From positions 1 through 5,676 of the forward strand of contig JAEZLC010000282.1 of the NCBI GenBank assembly GCA_023435965.1: a stretch of DNA of 5,676 nt, written 5' to 3'. A model generated the notes under the pieces. It did no database searches, was not told the DNA's origin, and worked only from the letters and a program-made list of their open reading frames with translations. This DNA comes from Cyanobacteria bacterium OH_CDB_58 (GTDB lineage Bacteria; Cyanobacteriota; Vampirovibrionia; Gastranaerophilales; Gastranaerophilaceae). The position numbers were made by a program, and so were the translations under genes. Numbering within the stretch: position 1 is the stretch's first letter; the number at the start of each line of letters is the position of its first letter. Positions 1 to 4,800 of the stretch are shown in pieces.

Positions 1-2170
1 TTATTGAACCCATACCGCCCATGTTCAATTTAGAAAGTAATAGCTTTTCAGGTCCCTTTGGCATCATCATGCCGAACATTTTGTCTATGAATCCTTTTTT
101 AACTGGAGCTGAGTTTGTTTTTCTCAAAATATTTAGTCCCCAAAAAGTGAAGAACAAAGTCACTTTTTTCCCGCTGGCAGCGGCTCCATTTGCTATAATC
201 ATTGCTGCAAGAGCTTTATCAAGATCATTTGAGAAAACTACTATAGTTTGCCCATTTATATTTTGATTTGTATTTTGAGAAATTTGGTTGTTTAAGCCTT
301 TTTGGATTACCGCTTTTATAATTTTATTTTCACTTGTTAATCCTAGAAGAGTGTTGCCAGTAGAATTGCACCAACTTTCGATATCGGATTTAAATCCGGC
401 GTCAGTCGTGAGAATCTCGACAATTTCTCCTTCATTCATTTTTTGCAGTGTGTTTGACAATTTCATTATTGGCCCGGGGCATTGCATTCCGCAAGCATCA
501 ATTTTAATGGCAGAGTTGATGTTGGCTGCCACCTTTTTTTCTTCCATTTCTGCAAGCACTCCCTGTTTATCTTTAACCATTTCCTTGTAAAGCAGAATCC
601 CTCCAGATAGGTTAGAAATATTTGCAAACCCTTTTTCTAAAAGAATTCTGGCTGCGACATAGCTGTTAAAGCCTTTTGTACAATAGAGCATTACTTGTCT
701 ATCTTTAGGTATAGCCTCCAGGTTTTGTCTTAATTCTTCAACAGGAATATTCACAGCTCCTTCAATATGACTCATTTGATATGCGGCATGGGGCCTTACA
801 TCTATCATATATGCATTTTTAATGCCATCGTAAAACGCAGGATGAGATAGTCCTTTCAAGATGTTATCAGCGGCCATTCCTGCAATGTTTACAGGATCTT
901 TCGCTGAAGAAAACGGCGGAGCATAACACAGTTCTGAGTCAATCAAATCTTGTATTTTACCTTTCATTCTCATTATTGAAGAGATAACGTCTATTCTCTT
1001 ATCTACGCCTTGAGCACCTACTGCCTGAGCACCTAAAATGTCTCCATCCTCATTGAATAAAAGCTTTATCAATAAAGGAAGTGCGTTTGGGTAGTAGCCG
1101 GCATGGGAATTGCCCCAGATGTGGATTTTTTTGTAGGATATGTTTTCTTTTATTAATTGCTTTTCGTTTTTACCCACTCCTGCAATAGCCAGATCAAATA
1201 TTTTTAAAATCGATGTTCCTTGAGTATTTTTATAAGTAGAGTTCTTTTCACAAATGTTGTCTGCAATTATTCTTCCTTGCCTGTTTGCAGGTCCTGCAAG
1301 GGGGATAAGCGCTTCTTTGCCTGTAACAAAATCAATTATCTCTACGCTGTCTCCAGCAGCATAAATATCTGGATCAGAGGTTTGCATCCTCTCGTTTACC
1401 TTGATACCGCCTGTTTGACCTATTTCAAGTCCGCAATTCTTAGCGATATTAGTTTCTGGACGTACACCTATTGCTAAAATCGCTATATTATATGGCAGTT
1501 TTTTCCCTGAGTTTAATTCTATTTCTTTTTCCTCAAATGAACTTACGGCATCTTGAAGGATGATATTTATTCCCTTATCTCTCATTTCATTTTGAGCAAA
1601 TGCAACAATATCCTTGTCGTAAGGAGTGAGTATCTGATCGGCAAGTTCTACCAAGGTTGTTTTTAACCCCAGGTGAATAAGGTTTTCAGCCATTTCTACA
1701 GAAATAAATCCTCCGCCGATTACAACAGCATTTTCTATTTTGTGGCTTTTTATATAATCTCTGATTTTGTCGGCATCAAAAAGGGTTCTGACGGTAAAGA
1801 TGTTTTGTTTGTCGATTCCTTTTAATGGGGGTTTTATAGGATTTGCGCCTTGTGCTAGGACAAGTTTGTCATATGAAAGTTCATATTCGTTGTTTACTTT
1901 TACTGTTTTGTTTTCTCTGTCGACAGACGTTACTTCGGAATTTAATCTGACTTCAACATTCAAAAGATCTTTAAATACTTTTGGGTTTGAAACCAGCATT
2001 TTTTCCCTGTCATTTATCACATCAGAGCAGTAATAAGGAAGTCCGCAGTTAGCGATTGATATTTCATCAGTTCTTTCTAAGATTACAATCTCGGCTTGCT
2101 CATTTAATCTTCTTGATCTGGCCGCACAGCTTGCTCCAGCAGCTCCGCCGCCAACGATAATTATTCGCAT
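1..2170 (-). CDS. CoA-disulfide reductase-like flavoprotein fused to rhodanese, TusA and DsrE-like domains (3' end cut by window)
   Basis: This is a cytoplasmic FAD/NAD(P)H-dependent disulfide reductase of the CoA-disulfide/persulfide/polysulfide reductase family with sulfur-transfer domains on its C-terminus. The frame is open for 723 codons with no internal stop and runs off the window edge. Seen: FAD Rossmann motif GGGAAG (7-12); redox cysteine C42 in NCGLPYY; NAD(P)-binding GGGFIS (152-157); second FAD motif AAGD (271-274); dimerisation domain with the family signature YAPPFSSAKDP (Y416); rhodanese domain about 445-527 with active-site loop C497 (CTKGF); TusA domain with CGMQCPGP (C560, C564); and a DsrE-like domain from about 637 with TFWGL, unfinished. 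The known family suggests NAD(P)H reduces CoA disulfide or persulfide at C42 while C497 and C564 carry sulfane sulfur; this order of transfer is inferred. The start ATG has GGAG 8 nt upstream inside the arsR-type gene, which it overlaps by 10 nt, implying translational coupling. About 90-100 residues are probably missing, judging from typical four-module homologues. Confidence 0.93.
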   Translation of the reverse strand, partial: MRIIIVGGGAAGASCAARSRRLNEQAEIVILERTDEISIANCGLPYYCSDVINDREKMLVSNPKVFKDLLNVEVRLNSEVTSVDRENKTVKVNNEYELSYDKLVLAQGANPIKPPLKGIDKQNIFTVRTLFDADKIRDYIKSHKIENAVVIGGGFISVEMAENLIHLGLKTTLVELADQILTPYDKDIVAFAQNEMRDKGINIILQDAVSSFEEKEIELNSGKKLPYNIAILAIGVRPETNIAKNCGLEIGQTGGIKVNERMQTSDPDIYAAGDSVEIIDFVTGKEALIPLAGPANRQGRIIADNICEKNSTYKNTQGTSILKIFDLAIAGVGKNEKQLIKENISYKKIHIWGNSHAGYYPNALPLLIKLLFNEDGDILGAQAVGAQGVDKRIDVISSIMRMKGKIQDLIDSELCYAPPFSSAKDPVNIAGMAADNILKGLSHPAFYDGIKNAYMIDVRPHAAYQMSHIEGAVNIPVEELRQNLEAIPKDRQVMLYCTKGFNSYVAARILLEKGFANISNLSGGILLYKEMVKDKQGVLAEMEEKKVAANINSAIKIDACGMQCPGPIMKLSNTLQKMNEGEIVEILTTDAGFKSDIESWCNSTGNTLLGLTSENKIIKAVIQKGLNNQISQNTNQNINGQTIVVFSNDLDKALAAMIIANGAAASGKKVTLFFTFWGLNILRKTNSAPVKKGFIDKMFGMMMPKGPEKLLLSKLNMGGMGSI

Positions 2171-2439
2171 ATTTCTATCTCCATAGCTTTAATAATTTTC
2201 TTTACTTCGTTGTTTGTAAGTCTATAGCATATCTGATTTCCGTTTCTGTAACCGTCAATAATTCCTGCATTTTTTAATATATTCAGATGCTGAGATACAG
2301 TTGGCTGAGCAACTCCGAGCTTTTCAACCATCACCGACACACAGCATTGATCTTTCTTCATCAACCCGCATGCAATTTTTAGCCTTATTGGGTGTGCCAA
2401 GGCTTTTAATATTTCAGCGTAACTCTCAAAATTCATCAT
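2161..2439 (-). CDS. ArsR-family repressor, candidate persulfide/redox sensor
   Basis: A 92-residue winged-helix protein, the usual size for a minimal ArsR/SmtB repressor. Seen: N-terminal helix with ALAHPIRLKI (14-22); recognition helix region VAQPTVSQHLNILKNAGII (about 43-61); wing with the RNGNQICYRL strand (65-74); C-terminal dimerisation helix ending EICE. Cysteines are C24, C32, C33, C71 and C91. C24 in helix 2 and C91 at the end of the last helix are 67 residues apart and sit where, from memory, SqrR, BigR and HlyU hold their two sulfur-reactive cysteines (66 apart). The metal-site CxC of ArsR/CadC is absent. I infer a dithiol switch that releases DNA on persulfide or polysulfide exposure; metal or thiol-oxidant sensing through C32/C33/C71 is the alternative. 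The gene overlaps the sulfur flavoprotein by 10 nt, so the pair is one operon. AGGAG lies 5 nt before the first ATG and 8 nt before the second, so M1 or M2 may be used. Confidence 0.9.
   Translation of the reverse strand: MMNFESYAEILKALAHPIRLKIACGLMKKDQCCVSVMVEKLGVAQPTVSQHLNILKNAGIIDGYRNGNQICYRLTNNEVKKIIKAMEIEICE
2179..2182 (-). promoter_or_regulatory. Ribosome binding site of the CoADR fusion gene, inside the ArsR-type coding region
   Basis: GGAG lies 8 nt before the ATG at 2170. It falls within the last codons of the upstream repressor, so ribosomes finishing the repressor can restart at once on the flavoprotein. This site decides the start of the large gene, since the ATG immediately precedes the Rossmann strand. 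Confidence 0.7.
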
Positions 2440-2458
2440 TCACTCTCCTATATTTAAA

Positions 2459-2476
2459 TATTAGTATATTCTAATA
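2459..2476. promoter_or_regulatory. Probable ArsR-type operator over the -10 box
   Basis: TATTAG and CTAATA form perfect 6-bp arms around a 6-bp centre, TATATT, that is itself nearly symmetric: 8 of the 9 base pairs across the 18-bp site match. The site fully covers the -10 hexamer at 2468-2463, the classic position for autorepression by a dimeric repressor. Assignment to the adjacent repressor is inferred from position. Confidence 0.7.
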
Positions 2477-2491
2477 ATGGAATATAGTCAA
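2463..2491 (-). promoter_or_regulatory. Sigma70-type promoter of the ArsR/CoADR operon
   Basis: Read on the minus strand, TTGACT (2491-2486) and TATACT (2468-2463) are separated by exactly 17 nt. Each differs from the consensus at one base. Transcription should start near 2456, giving a short leader that contains AGGAG (2449-2445). Confidence 0.8.
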
Positions 2492-2512
2492 GCGTGTTTA
2501 TTTATAAAAATA

Positions 2513-2887
2513 TTATTTATTTAGTTTTAGGTCTGTTTTGACGTAATTTGTTTGTACCATCTGCGGATTGGCACTTTCGACTCTTCCGACCATTCCTCTT
2601 AGTATTTGTTGATTGGTTCCTCTATAAAACCACTTTATTACTATTTTTTCGTCTCCGCAAAGACTCCCATGAACTTTGAGCCCGTCTCTTATCCTGAATG
2701 AGGCTTCAAAAGCTCCTATTCTAACTTTAAATGCCGGCTCTTCTTTGTCCGAGTCGTCAATTAATATTGATAATCCCCTGTATTTCATTTTATTAGAATG
2801 ACTTACAGGACCTTTGTTGTCTTCATTTGAATTTAAAAAATAGTTTTTCAAAGACGTTTCAAGCTCATTAATTCCTTCGTGATCCAT
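2513..2887 (-). CDS. Hypothetical protein, 124 residues, no family recognised
   Basis: A soluble, probably cytoplasmic protein with no signal peptide or membrane segment. Residues 1-20 look helical, 21-35 are polar and probably disordered, and 37-118 alternate hydrophobic and charged residues in a beta-rich pattern (GLSILIDD 38-45, AFKVRIGAFEASFRI 52-66, EKIVIKWFYRG 80-90). It has a single cysteine (C77) and no obvious catalytic motif. The start is supported by AGGA (2898-2895) 7 nt before the ATG. It stands between a hairpin on its upstream side and the promoter of the ArsR operon on its downstream side, so it is probably a one-gene transcript. A TATTAT at 2926-2921 could be its -10, but no good -35 is visible. 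I saw no clear terminator after its stop. Its link to either neighbouring module is unknown. Confidence 0.72.
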   Translation of the reverse strand: MDHEGINELETSLKNYFLNSNEDNKGPVSHSNKMKYRGLSILIDDSDKEEPAFKVRIGAFEASFRIRDGLKVHGSLCGDEKIVIKWFYRGTNQQILRGMVGRVESANPQMVQTNYVKTDLKLNK

Positions 2888-2902
2888 TGAAATATCCTTA
2901 AT

Positions 2903-2919
2903 TTATTACTTGATAATAA
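2903..2919. repeat. AT-rich inverted repeat in the 124-aa gene's leader or promoter
   Basis: TTATTA and TAATAA form 6-bp arms around CTTGA, between a possible -10 (TATTAT, 2926-2921) and the Shine-Dalgarno site. The position suits an operator, but the arms contain only A and T and could arise by chance. The arms do not match the ArsR-type operator sequence. Confidence 0.25.
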
Positions 2920-2968
2920 TATAATACCCTTTTTTATAAAAAAAACTCACTCATTCATTTAACGTGAA

Positions 2969-2993
2969 ATGCCCTTCTGATAGAGAAGGGCAT
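2969..2993 (-). terminator. Perfect 10-bp hairpin after the His-rich membrane protein gene
   Basis: ATGCCCTTCT and AGAAGGGCAT pair over 10 bp with a 5-nt loop, 15 nt past the stop codon of the 387-aa gene. On the minus strand the stem is followed only by TTCACGTT rather than a T-run; eight T come about 20 nt later. It is probably a transcript end or 3'-stabilising stem, but is atypical as an intrinsic terminator compared with the one at 4752-4781. Confidence 0.5.
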
Positions 2994-3008
2994 GAGGTGG
3001 ATTGGTAT

Positions 3009-4172
3009 TTAGGAGAAAGCTTTAAATGTGTTTTCTGAGAATTGTTTTTCGCTTTTGAAATTTGGATTAAAAAACATTTCTTTGTAATTTATTTCATTAT
3101 GATTGTGTTTGCAATTTTTTTCTTTGCACTTTCCGTGGTGATGATTCTGCCCGTGAGTATGGTTATCTCCGTTACGATAACCGATACCAGCTCTGTATCC
3201 TGATATTGAGTACAAGATAGGGAGTGCAGGCTCTATCCATCTTAGGCCCGACATTACTGATACGGTTGCTATATCATCTACGTGAAGTCCTATATCTATT
3301 GCTTCTGGTTTTCTTTCATCGTATATTTTATCGTTATTTTTATGTTTTATTCCAAGAAGCGGGTCGATGAATTTTTTTCCGATTATATTCGCGATTGCAC
3401 TGCCTCCGATTACGCCGAAGGCTAGAATTCCTCCGACCATGCCGGCTGCTCTTGCTGCTTTTGATTTGATGTTCATTTTTTCCATTATACCCAATGCCGC
3501 TCCCGCTCCCACATTGCATAAAAAGATGTTTGCAAGATACTGATATGAGCCTTCTTTGATTTTGTTGGGGATTCTTTGTTTCCAGTCTTTTTCTGTAAGC
3601 CTGTCTCCTATTATTCCTCCGCTTATACCTCCTATAATTGGTACTAGGCCAAGGATTGATAGACGACCGATTTCGCTTTTTATTTTTTCTGATGTGGCTG
3701 ATTCTGGATCGGGAATCAATTTTTTCAAAAGGTCGACTCCATTTTTTTCTTGTTCGAGTTCTGAGAATAATGCCTTTACTTCTTTGGGATTCAATATCTT
3801 TGATTTTGCCTTTTCCAGGAGTTCTTGTATCTCTTTCCCGACCTTGTTTTTTTGTAAAAACTCAACAACTGCTTTTGTATTTTCTTCCGTGAGTTCTTTT
3901 ATGTCATATTTGGGCGATAATCCTTCAAAGTTCTTAAATATTTTTTGAATAGGCTTAAATCCTCTGGTAGCAATCAATGCAGAAGCTACTGTTCCTGTTA
4001 GTGCACATAGCGTTTTAATGGAGACCTTTTTTTTATCCTCTTTCGAGTTTTTGATGTCTTTGAATCCATAGATGGCGGCTCCGGAGCAAAGTACTGCAGG
4101 TACTGCCTTGGAACATTTTGCTACGACTAAGGGTTGATCTACATATTTCCCTAGTGCTCTGACGATATTCAT
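3009..4172 (-). CDS. Membrane protein with His/Cys-rich putative metal-binding tail, family not recognised
   Basis: This 387-residue protein has about six hydrophobic stretches: roughly 14-37, 52-69, 171-190, 211-230, 243-264 and 302-325. They are rich in Gly, Ala and Ile, with glycine-zipper-like spacing such as GGISGGIIGD (181-190) and GMVGGILAFGVIGG (244-257). Between the second and third lies a charged, helical region (about 85-168). Near the C-terminus, 338-358 holds seven His and two Cys (H338, H340, H344-346, C349, C354, H356, H358), a strong candidate metal-binding segment; a soluble tail of about 30 residues follows. It has no cleavable signal peptide of normal form and no motif of known metal transporters (ZIP, CDF, NRAMP, P-type ATPase). 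AGGA lies 6 nt before the ATG. A diverged copy of the DtxR-type operator lies just upstream, and the metal-dependent repressor gene ends 72 nt before the start. I infer a role in metal transport, storage or delivery. The role is unproven, and the hydrophobic stretches may be amphipathic rather than fully membrane-spanning. Confidence 0.85.
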   Translation of the reverse strand: MNIVRALGKYVDQPLVVAKCSKAVPAVLCSGAAIYGFKDIKNSKEDKKKVSIKTLCALTGTVASALIATRGFKPIQKIFKNFEGLSPKYDIKELTEENTKAVVEFLQKNKVGKEIQELLEKAKSKILNPKEVKALFSELEQEKNGVDLLKKLIPDPESATSEKIKSEIGRLSILGLVPIIGGISGGIIGDRLTEKDWKQRIPNKIKEGSYQYLANIFLCNVGAGAALGIMEKMNIKSKAARAAGMVGGILAFGVIGGSAIANIIGKKFIDPLLGIKHKNNDKIYDERKPEAIDIGLHVDDIATVSVMSGLRWIEPALPILYSISGYRAGIGYRNGDNHTHGQNHHHGKCKEKNCKHNHNEINYKEMFFNPNFKSEKQFSENTFKAFS

Positions 4173-4207
4173 CTTATTTCCTTTTTTAAATGTTTACTCA
4201 ATTTACT

Positions 4208-4237
4208 ATTGTTAGTTGTGCCGAACAATCAGTGCAA
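4208..4237 (-). promoter_or_regulatory. Weak promoter-like region of the His-rich membrane protein gene
   Basis: TTGCAC (4237-4232) and AACAAT (4213-4208) are 18 nt apart on the minus strand and bracket the operator-like sequence in almost the same geometry as the upstream repressor promoter. Both boxes are poor, and the gene could also be read through from the repressor because I see no terminator between the two. Confidence 0.4.
4209..4228. promoter_or_regulatory. Second, half-conserved DtxR-type operator
   Basis: The right half, TGCCGAACAA (4219-4228), is identical over 10 bp to the right half of the operator in the repressor's own promoter. The left half, TTGTTAGTTG, keeps the outer TTGT and one inner G. 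Six of ten pairs remain symmetric. This suggests that the same repressor also binds in front of the His-rich membrane protein gene, probably more weakly. Confidence 0.6.
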
Positions 4238-4244
4238 AAAATTT

Positions 4245-4664
4245 TTATTTTTTCTTGAAATTGTTAATGCAATTCGAGCTTTTTGCAAACTCAACGAACT
4301 GAATTAATTTTTCGAGTGCTGAGTCTGAAATTACGTGCTCTACCTTGCAGGCATTTTCGTTTGATTCTTCAGGATTTAATCCCAAAACATGGTTAAAAAA
4401 AGCAAAGAGTGTGTTGTGTCTTAAAATAACATTTCTAGCCGCTATTTCCCCGTTTTCTGTTAGGGAGATTGCTTCATATCTGTTGTAATTTATCAGGTTT
4501 TTATCAGCTAAAAGTTTTAGAGCTTCCGTAACAGAAGATCTGCCTACTCCTAATTTTCTTGATACTTCAACAGCTTTTACTCCTTGTTTTTCTTCAATTA
4601 TTTCGTAAATAGCTTCTAAGTAATCCTCAAGACTTGCTGATATTTTAGTACCGTTGACAGACAA
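4245..4664 (-). CDS. DtxR/MntR-family metal-dependent transcriptional repressor (TTG start)
   Basis: A 139-residue protein, close to the size of Bacillus MntR. It has an N-terminal winged helix (about 9-70; recognition helix near VGRSSVTEALKLLADKNLI, 40-58; wing YEAISLTENG, 63-72) and a dimerisation/metal-binding helical domain (about 75-139). There is no SH3-like third domain as in DtxR/IdeR. Probable ligands by alignment from memory: D14 and E17 (LEDYLEA), H83 (LRHN), and C106, E109, H110 (ACKVEH). D14 is MntR-like whereas C106 is DtxR-like, so Mn versus Fe choice cannot be called. The frame contains no ATG at all. I chose the TTG at 4664 because AAAGG lies 8 nt before it and translation begins just ahead of the conserved helix; the longer TTG at 4721 overlaps the -35 box. 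It is probably autoregulated through the palindrome in its promoter. The His-rich membrane protein follows downstream, a likely target. Confidence 0.92.
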   Translation of the reverse strand: MSVNGTKISASLEDYLEAIYEIIEEKQGVKAVEVSRKLGVGRSSVTEALKLLADKNLINYNRYEAISLTENGEIAARNVILRHNTLFAFFNHVLGLNPEESNENACKVEHVISDSALEKLIQFVEFAKSSNCINNFKKK

Positions 4665-4672
4665 ATTCTTTA

Positions 4673-4680
4673 CCTTTCTT
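4673..4680 (-). promoter_or_regulatory. Ribosome binding site deciding the TTG start of the repressor
   Basis: AAGAAAGG lies 8 nt before TTG 4664. It is downstream of the predicted transcription start, whereas the longer open frame begins upstream of it. Confidence 0.6.
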
Positions 4681-4692
4681 TTAAGTAATTTT

Positions 4693-4721
4693 ATTGTACG
4701 GCATGCCGAACAAAATGTCAA
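4693..4721 (-). promoter_or_regulatory. Sigma70-type promoter of the DtxR/MntR-family gene
   Basis: Consensus TTGACA (4721-4716) and TACAAT (4698-4693, one mismatch) are separated by exactly 17 nt. The expected start near 4686 leaves a leader of about 20 nt holding the Shine-Dalgarno site. Confidence 0.85.
4694..4713. promoter_or_regulatory. DtxR/MntR-type operator between -35 and -10
   Basis: TTGTACGGCATGCCGAACAA is a 20-bp palindrome with one mismatched pair. It occupies most of the promoter spacer and overlaps five of the six -10 bases. A metal-loaded dimer bound here would block RNA polymerase, so metal-dependent autorepression is the natural reading. The core GGCATGCC resembles the GC-rich cores of some family operators, but the match to this protein is inferred from position. 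Confidence 0.75.
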
Positions 4722-4751
4722 TAGGGTTTAAATTAATATTTTAATAATAAC

Positions 4752-4781
4752 AAAAAGGAGAACCGTCTGGCTCTCCTTTTT
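4752..4781 (-). terminator. Intrinsic terminator of the chemotaxis receptor gene
   Basis: On the minus strand AAAAAGGAGAGCC and GGTTCTCCTTTTT pair over 13 bp (one G-U wobble) around the loop AGAC, ending in a five-T run, 20 nt after the receptor stop codon. The outer arms also form an A-run/T-run hairpin on the other strand, so it may work in both directions. Confidence 0.9.
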
Positions 4782-4800
4782 AATTTTAATATTGTTATTT

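Noticed and set aside
21..590. Plus-strand open frames of 81 and 100 codons
   Set aside because: They lie antisense to the continuous minus-strand flavoprotein frame, which carries clear TusA, rhodanese and DsrE-like motifs, and their translations look like reversed coding sequence.
1220..2033. Plus-strand open frames at 1220-1477 and 1767-2033
   Set aside because: They are antisense to conserved FAD/NAD-binding regions of the flavoprotein and have no convincing Shine-Dalgarno site or recognisable motif.
2492..2512. Terminator after the 124-aa gene
   Set aside because: The short AT-rich stretch forms no stable stem; termination cannot be supported from the sequence.
2929..2945. AT palindrome TTTTTTATAAAAAA as a terminator
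   Set aside because: The stem has no G or C and would be very weak; it is more likely part of the AT-rich promoter region of the 124-aa gene.
3556..3948. Two overlapping plus-strand frames within the His-rich membrane protein gene
   Set aside because: Both are shadows of the 387-codon minus-strand gene. Their hydrophobic Phe/Ser-rich translations are what antisense of Lys/Glu-rich coding gives.
4229..4247. A and T runs after the repressor stop codon as an intrinsic terminator
   Set aside because: The AAAAATTTTTT stretch has no GC stem; read-through into the membrane protein gene remains possible.
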